A DNA stretch of 64,000 nucleotides from Microbacterium sp. 11MF (GTDB lineage Bacteria; Actinomycetota; Actinomycetes; Actinomycetales; Microbacteriaceae). The position numbers and the translations under genes were made by a program. The notes beneath the pieces are model-generated. The model did not search any database, had not been told where the DNA came from, and worked only from the letters and a program-made list of their open reading frames with translations. Of the stretch, positions 42,431-49,981 are shown piece by piece. The DNA is taken from positions 200,467 to 264,466 of the forward strand of contig NZ_KB911459.1 of the NCBI RefSeq assembly GCF_000383475.1. Reading direction: 5' to 3'. Positions within the stretch are counted from its first letter, which is position 1; each line of letters opens with the position of its first letter.

Positions 42431-43654
42431 ATGACCCCGCGCACCCTCGACCAGTCATCCAAGCTCAAGGACGTCCTGTACGAGATCCGCGGGGCCGCCC
42501 TGGTCGAGGCCGACCGGCTGGAGGACGAGGGTCACACGATCCTCAAGCTGAACACCGGGAATCCGGCCGTCTTCGGCTTCGAGGCACCGTTCCAGATCGT
42601 GCGCGACATGATCGAGGCGGTGCCGCGGGCGCACGGCTACTCGGATTCCCGCGGCATCATGTCGGCGCGCCGCGCCATCGTCTCGCGGTACGAGGAGGAG
42701 CCGGGCTTCCCCAAGTTCGATCCAGACGACGTCTACCTCGGCAACGGGGTCTCCGAACTCATCACGATGACGATGCAGGCCCTCCTCGACGAGGGCGACG
42801 AGGTCCTCATCCCCGCTCCGGACTACCCGCTCTGGACGGCGATGACGAGCCTGGCCGGCGGCACTCCCGTGCACTACCTCGCCGACAGCGACAATGGCTG
42901 GCAGCCCGACCTCGACGACATCCGGGCGAAGGTCACCCCGCGCACCAAGGCGATCGTCGTCATCAACCCGAACAACCCGACCGGCGCCGTCTACACGCGA
43001 GAGATCCTGCAGGGGATCGTCGAGATCGCCCGTGAACACGAGCTCCTGCTGCTCTCGGACGAGATCTACGATCGCATCCTGTTCGATGATGCGACCCACA
43101 TCCCGCTCGCCACCCTCGCCCCCGACCTGCTGTGCCTCACCTACAACGGCCTGTCGAAGACCTACCGCGTCGCGGGCTACCGCTCGGGGTGGATGGTCAT
43201 CACCGGGCCCAAGAAGCACGCCTCCGGCTTCCTCGAGGGCATCCAGCTCCTCGCCTCCACCCGCCTCTGCCCCAACGTCCCCGCGCAGTTCGCCGTGCAG
43301 GCGGCGCTGTCGGGCGTGCAGTCGATCGACGCCCTCATCGCCCCCACCGGTCGGCTCCATGAGCAGCGGGATGCCGCCTGGGAGGGCCTTACCGCGATCC
43401 CCGGCATCACCTGCGTCAAGCCACACGGCGCCCTGTACGCCTTCCCCCGTCTCGACCCCGAAGTCCACGAGATCCACGACGACGCCAAGTTCGTCTACGA
43501 CTTCCTCGTCGCCGAGCACGTCCTGCTGGTGCAGGGAACCGGCTTCAACTGGCCGACGCCCGACCACTTCCGCATCGTCACGTTGCCCGAAGCACGGGTG
43601 CTCACCGAAGCGATCGAGCGACTCGGCAACTTCCTCGCCTCATACCGCCAGTAA
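42431..43654 (+). CDS. Class I/II pyridoxal-phosphate aminotransferase, AlaT-like
   Basis: This 407-residue PLP enzyme shows the aspartate-aminotransferase fold type I: NPNNPTGAVY, LSDEIYDRI with the PLP-ring Asp, the Schiff-base lysine in NGLSKTYRVAGYRSGW (near 240), and late FRIVTLP with the substrate-carboxylate Arg. Overall closest to bacterial alanine transaminases (AlaT/AlaA), which make alanine from pyruvate and glutamate. The substrate preference is inferred. Convergent with an Rv3235-like gene only 6 nt after its stop. Confidence 0.9.
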   Translation: MTPRTLDQSSKLKDVLYEIRGAALVEADRLEDEGHTILKLNTGNPAVFGFEAPFQIVRDMIEAVPRAHGYSDSRGIMSARRAIVSRYEEEPGFPKFDPDDVYLGNGVSELITMTMQALLDEGDEVLIPAPDYPLWTAMTSLAGGTPVHYLADSDNGWQPDLDDIRAKVTPRTKAIVVINPNNPTGAVYTREILQGIVEIAREHELLLLSDEIYDRILFDDATHIPLATLAPDLLCLTYNGLSKTYRVAGYRSGWMVITGPKKHASGFLEGIQLLASTRLCPNVPAQFAVQAALSGVQSIDALIAPTGRLHEQRDAAWEGLTAIPGITCVKPHGALYAFPRLDPEVHEIHDDAKFVYDFLVAEHVLLVQGTGFNWPTPDHFRIVTLPEARVLTEAIERLGNFLASYRQ

Positions 43655-43660
43655 CGCGTC

Positions 43661-44098
43661 TCACAGGAGCGCGAGCGACGTCGCGCGCCAGCGCCCGTCC
43701 CAGCCCTCGAGTCGCATCGCCACTGCGCGGGTGCGGACCGGCCCGCTCACCACGACCACCGCCTCGATGACGCCGTCTGCGGGGACGCAGGTGCGTTCGG
43801 TGAGGATGCGGTGGGCGGGGCGGACGGCGGCGATCCCGCGTGCGCTTCGTGCCCGGGCCGACAGATTCGCTCGCGTCACGAGCGCCCGATAGGCGTCCTC
43901 ACCCAGCCACCGGGCGAGTTGGTCGACGTCGCGGACGCCGGCGAGGACTTCCAGGACCCCGATCGTGAGGTTCTTCACGAGCGGGAGGGGATCGGGGAGG
44001 TCGTCCGACGACGTGCGTTGCGGCGCGAAGTACTCGGCTACCTCGAGGGAGCTTCCCGACCGCGGGATGCGGTGGTCTTCAGAGACGGCGAGGGCCAT
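43661..44098 (-). CDS. Rv3235-family protein
   Basis: This 145-residue basic protein resembles the small Rv3235 family of actinobacteria (conserved block LTIGVLEVLAGVRDVDQLARWL and a C-terminal strand region ending in RWRATSLALL). Homologues lie near secA1 in mycobacteria and Streptomyces. The SecA C-terminal SEC-C-like fold has been noted for related proteins, but no catalytic motif is visible and the role is unknown. GAGAGGAA precedes the ATG by a normal distance. Confidence 0.75.
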   Translation of the reverse strand: MALAVSEDHRIPRSGSSLEVAEYFAPQRTSSDDLPDPLPLVKNLTIGVLEVLAGVRDVDQLARWLGEDAYRALVTRANLSARARSARGIAAVRPAHRILTERTCVPADGVIEAVVVVSGPVRTRAVAMRLEGWDGRWRATSLALL

Positions 44099-44191
44099 GT
44101 CGATTCCTCTCGGGCGACAGGTGTCTGCGGAGCGGTGAACGGCATGAGTACAGCACACCCTCGTCGGCGGGTGGATGAGAATACTCCAACC

Positions 44192-44200
44192 TGTGGACAA
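44192..44200 (-). promoter_or_regulatory. DnaA-box sequence TTGTCCACA in a divergent intergenic region
   Basis: TTGTCCACA (minus strand) matches the high-affinity DnaA box form used in high-GC actinobacteria. It lies between two divergent genes, about 30 bp upstream of the -10 of the 197-residue protein gene. Confidence 0.4.
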
Positions 44201-44226
44201 AGTGCGCCCGGGTGTGCGAGGTGGTC

Positions 44227-44232
44227 TACCGT
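44227..44232 (+). promoter_or_regulatory. -10 element TACCGT of a leaderless promoter
   Basis: TACCGT lies 7 nt before GTG 44240. Confidence 0.45.
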
Positions 44233-44239
44233 CGGCCGG

Positions 44240-44833
44240 GTGCGCTGGGATCGCTTCTTCGAAGACCTCGAGGACCAATTGGACTCCGAATGGGAGGCCG
44301 AGCGTGCTGCCCTCGACACCGAGGCCGAGAGACTGCGTCTGGCCCGCCTCTCGCTCTTCGAGCGGTTGACCGCTCTGACCGGTTCGACGGACGGCGACAT
44401 CGTCGTCGACCTCCTCGGCGGGTCCGCCGTCACCGGTAGACCAATGGCCACCGGACCGGACTGGGTCGCCCTCGACGACGGCGCTCCCCGGGGCGCCCTC
44501 CTCGTCCCGCTGGCGGCCGTCATCGCGTTCGGCCCCTCGCACGCCGACCTCCTCCGCAGCGCGCGTGGGGGAACGCCCGGTCGTCTGCGGGAGCGGATGA
44601 CGCTGGGCTTCATCCTGCGCGACCTCGCCCGGCGTCGCGTCCCGGTCACGATCCACTCCGTGGACGGTCGCGAGTACGGCGGCACGGTGGACCGGGCGGC
44701 ATCCGACCACCTCGACCTCGCGCTCCACGATCGCGGCGCACCGCGGCGTGCCGATCTCGTGAGCGGCCACCGGATCGTGCCGTTCGCGGCGATCGCGGGC
44801 ATCCGACTCGAATCGCCCGTGGCGCTCGCCTGA
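44240..44833 (+). CDS. Conserved hypothetical protein, 197 residues
   Basis: I do not recognise this protein. It begins with a charged helical stretch (WDRFFEDLEDQLDSEWEAERAAL), followed by a strand-rich part that looks like two similar short barrel-like halves, each with a Gly-Gly or Gly turn then LDLALHDRG or WVALDDG. No catalytic residues, signal or membrane segment are seen, so it is probably cytosolic. It has its own leaderless promoter next to a DnaA-box sequence and is convergent with a small HTH gene. Start GTG 44240 gives a natural N-terminus. Confidence 0.6.
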   Translation: MRWDRFFEDLEDQLDSEWEAERAALDTEAERLRLARLSLFERLTALTGSTDGDIVVDLLGGSAVTGRPMATGPDWVALDDGAPRGALLVPLAAVIAFGPSHADLLRSARGGTPGRLRERMTLGFILRDLARRRVPVTIHSVDGREYGGTVDRAASDHLDLALHDRGAPRRADLVSGHRIVPFAAIAGIRLESPVALA

Positions 44834-44844
44834 CGGGTGCGGAT

Positions 44845-45117
44845 CTACTCGCCGCCGCGGCGTCCGCGCCCCCACAGTTCGGGGAAGCTCGCCGCGTTCG
44901 ATTCCCGCCACAGCGCGTGCAGACGGGCATCCTCCGCCTGGTCGTCGAGGTAGTCCTCGACGCTCGCAGCCTCGATGCGCCAGGAGGCGGGCGAGCCGAG
45001 CCGGGCGCCCCGCAGGCGGCCGTCGAGCACGAGGGCGATGACCTCGTCGACCTCCAGCTGCAGCATCTCCGCCACCTGGGAGGGCGTCAGCATACGCGCG
45101 GGCATTCCTTCGGGCAT
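44845..45117 (-). CDS. Small helix-turn-helix DNA-binding protein, excisionase/MerR-like
   Basis: This 90-residue protein carries a MerR/excisionase-type winged helix-turn-helix (LTPSQVAEMLQLEVDEVIALVLDGRLRGARLG, then SWRIEAASVEDYLDDQ), as in BldC-type and phage excisionase proteins. The remaining tail is charged. No phage or integrase gene lies nearby, so a chromosomal regulator is more likely. ATG 45117 follows a CATAAT hexamer by 6 nt; in-frame ATGs at 45105 and 45093 are alternatives, the last with AAGGA upstream. Confidence 0.75.
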   Translation of the reverse strand: MPEGMPARMLTPSQVAEMLQLEVDEVIALVLDGRLRGARLGSPASWRIEAASVEDYLDDQAEDARLHALWRESNAASFPELWGRGRRGGE

Positions 45118-45123
45118 GAGGCC

Positions 45124-45129
45124 ATTATG
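45124..45129 (-). promoter_or_regulatory. -10 element CATAAT of a leaderless promoter
   Basis: On the minus strand CATAAT lies 6 nt before ATG 45117. Confidence 0.45.
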
Positions 45130-45166
45130 GGCCCGATGGCGGAACCCATCCGGAGCCTGTCCGGCT

Positions 45167-45176
45167 TGTGGATAAT
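45167..45176. promoter_or_regulatory. Perfect DnaA box TTATCCACA overlapping a GATAAT -10-like element
   Basis: TGTGGATAA (45167-45175) is the complement of the consensus DnaA box TTATCCACA. It overlaps GATAAT (45171-45176), a candidate -10 for the SAF-protein operon, which would start near 45183. DnaA binding here would compete with RNA polymerase. Confidence 0.45.
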
Positions 45177-45214
45177 CCCGGCAGCGGCGGTGTCGGCTCG
45201 GTCACCATGACGTC

Positions 45215-45844
45215 ATGACCACTCCCGACACCGTCCGGCCCGCGCCGCGCGCATTCTGGGCCGACGCGCGATTCCTGCTCGGGATCGCGCTGATCATCGC
45301 CTCCGTCGCAGGCGTCTGGCTCGTCGTCGCGTCGGCCCGGCAGACCGGCCCCGTCTTCGCCGCTGCCCGGACGATCGTCCCGGGACAGACCGTGACGGCC
45401 GACGACCTCCGGGTGGTCGACGTCGCATTGGGATCCGCCGGCGAGACCTATGTGTCACCGGCATCCCTGCCGCCGGGTGTCATCGCCACGCGGACGATCC
45501 TCGAGGGGGAGCTCGTCCCGCAGGCGGCCGTGGACGACGCGGACGCCGCCACGACGACCACCATCGTCATCCGGACCTCGGGCGATGTCTCCGCCTCGGT
45601 GGTGGCGGGATCGGTCGTCGAGGTGTGGGCGGCCCCGGCCGAGGACGGCGGCACCTTCGGGGAGCCTCGCATCCTCGTCCCTTCGGCGACCGTCGTCAGT
45701 GTCACGCGCGACGATGCCGTCGTGTCGGGCACGGACGTGTCTCTCGAGATCGTCATCCCGCGCGCCGACGTCGCCGAGAGCCTCGCGGCGCTCGCCGACG
45801 GCGCGAACATGTCGGTCGTGCCGGTCGCGGGGGAGGCGCAGTGA
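45215..45844 (+). CDS. SAF-domain membrane-anchored protein, CpaB/RcpC-like
   Basis: This 209-residue protein has a short cytosolic N-terminus, one membrane helix (about 19-42; FLLGIALIIASVAGVWLVV), then a SAF domain (ARTIVPGQTVTADDLRVVDV) and a strand-rich C-terminal part outside the cell. CpaB/RcpC proteins of Flp pili have this layout, but no other pilus gene is present here. The stop overlaps the start of a MinD/CpaE-like ATPase gene (GTGA), so the pair probably works as a unit. A 3-codon ORF at 45207-45218 overlaps the start by ATGA. Confidence 0.7.
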   Translation: MTTPDTVRPAPRAFWADARFLLGIALIIASVAGVWLVVASARQTGPVFAAARTIVPGQTVTADDLRVVDVALGSAGETYVSPASLPPGVIATRTILEGELVPQAAVDDADAATTTTIVIRTSGDVSASVVAGSVVEVWAAPAEDGGTFGEPRILVPSATVVSVTRDDAVVSGTDVSLEIVIPRADVAESLAALADGANMSVVPVAGEAQ

Positions 45845-47079
45845 GAGTCGTCGTCGCCGTCGACGGACGCCGCGGCGAGGACCTCGCCTGTCGACTGCGG
45901 GAGGAGGATGCCGATGTGCGGGCGGTCGTCCCCGCCTCGGCGCCCGCGAATGCGGCGTTCGACGCCATGTCCGCGCCGGAGGCGGCGGAGCTCCTCGCGG
46001 AGCTGGCGCGCGCCGACATCCTCATCGTCGACGGCCGGCCGTCAGCGCTGACCACCGAGCTCGTCGCTGCGTGCGATCGGATGTCCGTCCGGATCGTGCC
46101 GCTGTCGGCCCGGACGTCGGACCGCCGCCTCGCCGCCTCCCTGGGGCTCGTGCCGCACGAGCCCGATGCGCCGGCGGCCGAGCTCCTTGCCGCGCCGTCG
46201 TCATCGGTACCGGTCGAGCCCGTCCGCGGCCGCGTCGTCACGGTGTGGGGTGCGCACGGAGCACCGGGGCGGACCACGATCGCCGTCGAGCTGGCGTGCG
46301 CGCTGTCGGGCCCGACGCGCAAGGTGGCTCTGATCGACGCGGACTCGCACGCCCCCTCGGTGGCGTTGGCCACAGGGCTGGCCGACGAGGGCCCGGGTTT
46401 CGCGGCGGCGTGCCGTCAAGCCGAACGCGGAGGACTGACGGTGGCGGAACTCAGCCGCATCTCTTCCACTCTTGGGGACGTGGACGTCCTCACGGGACTC
46501 AACCGGCCCGGCCGATGGCCGGAGCTCTCACACCCCCGCGTCCTTTCCGCGCTCGAGGCGTGTCGAGGGTGGGCGGACGAGACCGTGGTGGACATCGCCG
46601 CGCCGCTGGAGCGGGACGAGGAGATCGTGAGCGACCTGTTCGACGCTCCTCGCCGGAACGCCGCGACGCACGCCGCGCTGGAGGCCGCCGATGTCGTCGT
46701 CGCCGTCGTCGCCGCCGACCCCGTCGGGGTGTCGCGGTTCGTCCGCGCCTGGCCGGACCTGCGTGCGGCGTCGGGCACCACCCCCGTCCGCGTCGTGGTG
46801 AACAAGATCCGCGCCGCGGCTCTCGGCGTCGACGCACGCGGGCAGGTGCGGCGCACGCTCGAGCGCTACACCGGCGTGACGGAGGTGTCCTTCGTGCCCT
46901 GGGATGCCCGGGGAACGGATGCCGCCATGCTCGCCGCGCGGCCCATCGCCCACGTCGCACCGCGCTCGGCGGTGCCGGCAGCCGTGCGTCGACTCGTCGC
47001 CGAGTCCCTCGCACCCCGGACCGCCGACGAACCCGCGACGACGCGTCACTCGCTGCGTCGTCTGGCGCGGACCGCCTGA
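45841..47079 (+). CDS. MinD/ParA/CpaE-like P-loop protein with altered Walker A
   Basis: This 412-residue protein has an N-terminal receiver-like domain (about 1-120) and a C-terminal MinD/ParA fold (about 130-400): VWGAHGAPGRTTIA at the P-loop, LIDADSHAPSVAL as switch I, and VVVNKIR as the guanine-specificity-like strand. The P-loop lysine is replaced by arginine (GAPGRTT instead of GKTT), and no second signature lysine is evident, so ATP hydrolysis may be altered. CpaE/TadZ proteins of Flp pili share this two-domain layout. It is coupled to the SAF protein by a GTGA overlap. Confidence 0.75.
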   Translation: MRVVVAVDGRRGEDLACRLREEDADVRAVVPASAPANAAFDAMSAPEAAELLAELARADILIVDGRPSALTTELVAACDRMSVRIVPLSARTSDRRLAASLGLVPHEPDAPAAELLAAPSSSVPVEPVRGRVVTVWGAHGAPGRTTIAVELACALSGPTRKVALIDADSHAPSVALATGLADEGPGFAAACRQAERGGLTVAELSRISSTLGDVDVLTGLNRPGRWPELSHPRVLSALEACRGWADETVVDIAAPLERDEEIVSDLFDAPRRNAATHAALEAADVVVAVVAADPVGVSRFVRAWPDLRAASGTTPVRVVVNKIRAAALGVDARGQVRRTLERYTGVTEVSFVPWDARGTDAAMLAARPIAHVAPRSAVPAAVRRLVAESLAPRTADEPATTRHSLRRLARTA

Positions 47080-47111
47080 CCCGGCCACCGGGGAGAGGTC
47101 GGGCGGAGGAT

Positions 47112-47117
47112 TAGGGT
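47112..47117 (+). promoter_or_regulatory. -10 element TAGGGT of the leaderless pdtaS promoter
   Basis: TAGGGT is 6 nt before GTG 47124. Confidence 0.55.
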
Positions 47118-47123
47118 GGAGGC

Positions 47124-48617
47124 GTGTCCACCCTCAGCGACCTCGTCTACGCCCAAGGCCGTTCCACCGCGGAGGACGTCGAATGGCTCCACCGCCTCGC
47201 AGGGGATGGTCAGTTGCTCGCCGACCTGGCGTTCGCGGACATCGTCGTGTGGGTGCCGACACCCGATGACTCGTTCATCGCGGTGGCGCACACGCGGCCG
47301 AGCGGCGCCGCCACCCTCTTCTACCGGGACATCGTCGGCGACGCCGTGCGCCCGCAGTGGCGGACGCAGGTCAAGGACGCGTTCACGCAGGTCCGGATGG
47401 TCGATTCGGCATCCCCGGACTGGTTCGAGGAGACCCCCACGCGGGTGCGGGCCGTGCCGATCGTGCGCGAGCGCGCGGGGGAGGGTCGCGAGACGCGGGT
47501 GATCGGCGTGGTGACACGTCACACCAACCTCGGCGAGGCGCGCACCCCCTCGCGCCAGCAGATCACGTTCAACGACTGCGCCGACGACCTGTTCGGCATG
47601 ATCGCGTCGGCGGACTTCCCCGACCTCACCGCGCCGACCTCGCCGCGCCGAGGCGCTCCCCGCGCATCGGACGGCCTCATCCGCCTCGATGTCGACGGCA
47701 TCACGACCTTCGCGAGCCCGAACGCGCTGTCCGCGTTCAACCGTCTGGGCTTCGACGACGAGCTCGAGGGCGAGTCGCTCATGCAGGTGGCGACGACGAT
47801 CATGCCGGCATCCCGTCAGTTCGACGAGTCGCTCCCGATCGTGATGGCCGGTCGGGCGCCCTGGCGTGCCGACGTCGAGGCGCGGGGCGTGACGGTGTCC
47901 CTCCGCACCATCCCGCTGCGCGAGAACGGCAACCGCATCGGCGCCATCGTCCTCTGCCGCGACGTCAGCGAGATCCGGCACCAGGAGCAGGAGCTCATCA
48001 CGAAGGACGCGACGATCCGCGAGATCCACCACCGGGTGAAGAACAACCTGCAGACGGTCGCCTCGCTCCTGCGCATCCAGGCGCGTCGCACGCACTCCGA
48101 CGAGGGGCGCGACGCCCTCACGCAGGCCATGCGGCGCGTGAGCGCGATCGCGGTGGTCCACGACACCCTGTCGGAAGGACTGATGCAGAGCGTCGATTTC
48201 GACGATGTCTTCGAGCGCGTCCTGAAGCTCGTCGCCGAGGTGGCGGCCGCCCCCAACACGAGGGCGCGCACCGTCAAGACCGGCACGTTCGGGACTCTTC
48301 CCAGCGAGTACGCGACGCCGCTCGCGCTCGCACTGACCGAGCTCGTCACGAACGCGGTGGAGCACGGCCTCGCCGACAAGGAGGGCGAAGTCGAGATCAT
48401 CGCCGAGCGCGATGAGGACCAGCTCCTGGTGCGCGTGCGCGACACCGGGGTCGGCCTTCCCGAGGGTCAGGTCGGCCGCGGTCTCGGTACGCAGATCGTG
48501 CGCACGCTCATCCAGGGAGAGCTCAGCGGAACGATCGACTGGCACACCCTGATGGGCAGTGGCACCGAAGTGACGATCGAGATCCCGATGCGATACATCG
48601 AGCGCGCGCGGGCCTGA
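47124..48617 (+). CDS. pdtaS: Cytosolic sensor histidine kinase PdtaS
   Basis: This 497-residue kinase has no membrane segment. It has an N-terminal GAF-type sensor domain (about 1-160), a PAS domain (about 185-295) and a HisKA_2/HWE-like kinase part: phospho-acceptor His in REIHHRVKNNLQTVASLL, then NAVEHG, VRDTGVGLPEG and GLGTQIVRTLI. PdtaS signals to the antiterminator-type regulator PdtaR, which is not in the window. The pdtaS-whiB1 pairing is the same as in M. tuberculosis. Confidence 0.92.
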   Translation: MSTLSDLVYAQGRSTAEDVEWLHRLAGDGQLLADLAFADIVVWVPTPDDSFIAVAHTRPSGAATLFYRDIVGDAVRPQWRTQVKDAFTQVRMVDSASPDWFEETPTRVRAVPIVRERAGEGRETRVIGVVTRHTNLGEARTPSRQQITFNDCADDLFGMIASADFPDLTAPTSPRRGAPRASDGLIRLDVDGITTFASPNALSAFNRLGFDDELEGESLMQVATTIMPASRQFDESLPIVMAGRAPWRADVEARGVTVSLRTIPLRENGNRIGAIVLCRDVSEIRHQEQELITKDATIREIHHRVKNNLQTVASLLRIQARRTHSDEGRDALTQAMRRVSAIAVVHDTLSEGLMQSVDFDDVFERVLKLVAEVAAAPNTRARTVKTGTFGTLPSEYATPLALALTELVTNAVEHGLADKEGEVEIIAERDEDQLLVRVRDTGVGLPEGQVGRGLGTQIVRTLIQGELSGTIDWHTLMGSGTEVTIEIPMRYIERARA

Positions 48618-48629
48618 CGCCCGCGCGCG
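48603..48629. terminator. Bidirectional hairpin between pdtaS and whiB1
   Basis: An 11-bp perfect G/C stem (48603-48613 with 48619-48629) has a 5-nt loop and contains the pdtaS stop codon. The converging whiB1 gene ends 7 nt further on. Confidence 0.7.
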
Positions 48630-48635
48630 GCGACG

Positions 48636-48884
48636 TCAGGACGCGCGGCGGGCGCGGGCGGCGCGGCGCTTGAGGGCGCGACGCTCGTCTTCGGAGAGGC
48701 CGCCCCAGACGCCCGAGTCCTGGCCGGTCTCGAGGGCGTACTGCAGGCAGAGTTCGGTGACGGTGCACCGGGCGCAGACGGACTTCGCCTTCTCGATCTG
48801 GTCGACGGCGGGCCCGGTGTTCCCCACGGGGAAAAACAGTTCGGGGTCGACGGTCAGGCAGGCAGCTTTGTCGCGCCAATCCAT
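48636..48884 (-). CDS. whiB1: WhiB-family Fe-S regulator WhiB1
   Basis: This 82-residue protein is very close to M. tuberculosis WhiB1. The start MDWRDKAAC, C9, C37, C40 and C46 hold the [4Fe-4S] cluster, DPELFFPVGN and DSGVWGGLSEDERRALKRR complete the family pattern. WhiB1 binds the major sigma factor and responds to nitric oxide. Its ATG at 48884 follows AGGAG. An inverted repeat GCGAGCA-GA-TGCTCGC at 48956-48971 lies about 75 bp upstream. Confidence 0.95.
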   Translation of the reverse strand: MDWRDKAACLTVDPELFFPVGNTGPAVDQIEKAKSVCARCTVTELCLQYALETGQDSGVWGGLSEDERRALKRRAARARRAS

Positions 48885-48955
48885 AGCGGTGCTCCTAATA
48901 GGGGATCGGAAGTCGGGATGCGACGCCGGGCGACGTCGACTAACCTGGGTGGTGT

Positions 48956-48971
48956 GCGAGCAGATGCTCGC
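48956..48971. promoter_or_regulatory. Inverted repeat upstream of whiB1
   Basis: GCGAGCA-GA-TGCTCGC is a perfect 7-bp inverted repeat about 75 bp upstream of the whiB1 start. It is not a CRP-type TGTGA-N6-TCACA site, so the binding factor is unknown. The rest of the 208-bp gap holds a second short repeat, CATGC-TCGG-GCATG (49012-49025). Confidence 0.35.
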
Positions 48972-49092
48972 CCCACGCCGCTGTGGGAGCACACTTGCCC
49001 GTCAATATTCCCATGCTCGGGCATGTGAATCAAGGGTTAACGGAGTATTTCGGCGCCTCGCCGTGCCCCGGCGGCCAGGAGGAGCAGTCATC

Positions 49093-49494
49093 GTGCGGAC
49101 CACTCGCATCGAGAGGATCGCGGCCGGCTGGCTCGCGCTCGAGGCACTCGGCATCCTGATCCTCGTGGTCTGGGAGCTCGTGGCTCTCCTTCGAGGCGAC
49201 AGCGGGAGCGTGGGCAGTTCGATCGCCCTCCTGGTGCTCACCGCCGTCGGCGCGGCCGCCCTCGGGGCGTTCGCCGTCGCTGTCTGGCGCGATAGGTCGT
49301 GGGGGCGATCCGGCGGCGTCGTGGCTCAACTCCTCGTGTTGTCGATCGCCCTCGGCACCCTCACGGGTGAGGGAGCCGACACGCGTCTCGCCGCGACGAT
49401 CGCCGTCCCCGCCATCGTCGGACTCGTCGTCCTCATCGCCGCCGCACGAGCGGCGGGCCGGAGGGCCCGCGACACCCCCGTCGACGAGGTCTGA
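49093..49494 (+). CDS. Small four-helix membrane protein of unknown function
   Basis: This 133-residue protein has about four hydrophobic segments (WLALEALGILILVVWELVAL, IALLVLTAVGAAALGAFAVAV, VVAQLLVLSIALGTL, IAVPAIVGLVVLIAAARA) separated by short charged loops. No family motif is recognised. GTG 49093 is preferred because AGGAGGAG lies 8 nt upstream. Its stop directly abuts the converging bcp stop. Confidence 0.6.
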   Translation: MRTTRIERIAAGWLALEALGILILVVWELVALLRGDSGSVGSSIALLVLTAVGAAALGAFAVAVWRDRSWGRSGGVVAQLLVLSIALGTLTGEGADTRLAATIAVPAIVGLVVLIAAARAAGRRARDTPVDEV

Positions 49495-49959
49495 TCACAC
49501 GCTGAGCAGACTGCGGACGCGGGCGACGTGCCCGGTCGCCTTGACGTGGTACAGCGCGTGCGCGACGGAGCCGTCCTCGTCGATGACGAAGGTCGAGCGG
49601 ATGACGCCCTCGACGACCTTGCCGTAGTTCATCTTCTCGCCCCAGGCCCCGTACGCCTCGTGCACGGCATGGTCGGGGTCGCTCAACAGGTCGTAGGGGA
49701 GCGCGTCGCGCTCGCGGAAGGCCTGGAGTTTGGCGGGCTCGTCGCGGGAGATCCCGACCACCGTGTAGCCCGCGGCCTGCAGCGGCGCGACGCTGTCGCG
49801 GAAATCGCAGGCCTCGGTCGTGCAGCCCGGCGTCATCGCGGCGGGGTAGAAGAAGGCGATGAGACGCGTCCCGCGGAAGTCGGCGAGGGCGACGGTGCGG
49901 CCGTCCTGGTCGACGAGGGAGAAGTCGGGGGCGGGGGATCCGGTGGTCAGTCGCGGCAT
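49495..49959 (-). CDS. bcp: Thioredoxin-dependent thiol peroxidase (Bcp/PrxQ)
   Basis: This 154-residue peroxiredoxin has the atypical two-cysteine pattern MTPGCTTEACDF: peroxidatic C46 and resolving C51. YPAAMTPGC and the later VPSTFVIDEDG-type region (here IRSTFVIDEDG) are typical. It reduces peroxides using thioredoxin. TAAAAT lies 6 nt before ATG 49959, so the mRNA is probably leaderless. Confidence 0.95.
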   Translation of the reverse strand: MPRLTTGSPAPDFSLVDQDGRTVALADFRGTRLIAFFYPAAMTPGCTTEACDFRDSVAPLQAAGYTVVGISRDEPAKLQAFRERDALPYDLLSDPDHAVHEAYGAWGEKMNYGKVVEGVIRSTFVIDEDGSVAHALYHVKATGHVARVRSLLSV

Positions 49960-49965
49960 CCGTCC

Positions 49966-49971
49966 ATTTTA
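49966..49971 (-). promoter_or_regulatory. -10 element TAAAAT of the leaderless bcp promoter
   Basis: On the minus strand TAAAAT is 6 nt before ATG 49959. Confidence 0.6.
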
Positions 49972-49981
49972 GGCGCGGCGA

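Noticed and set aside
44845..45117. Excisionase-like HTH gene as a sign of a mobile element
   Set aside because: No integrase, attachment repeats or phage genes nearby; composition and codon use match the surroundings, and such HTH proteins are common chromosomal regulators.
48885..49092. CRP site upstream of whiB1, as known in mycobacteria
   Set aside because: No TGTGA-N6-TCACA-like sequence is present; the repeat found has different arms.
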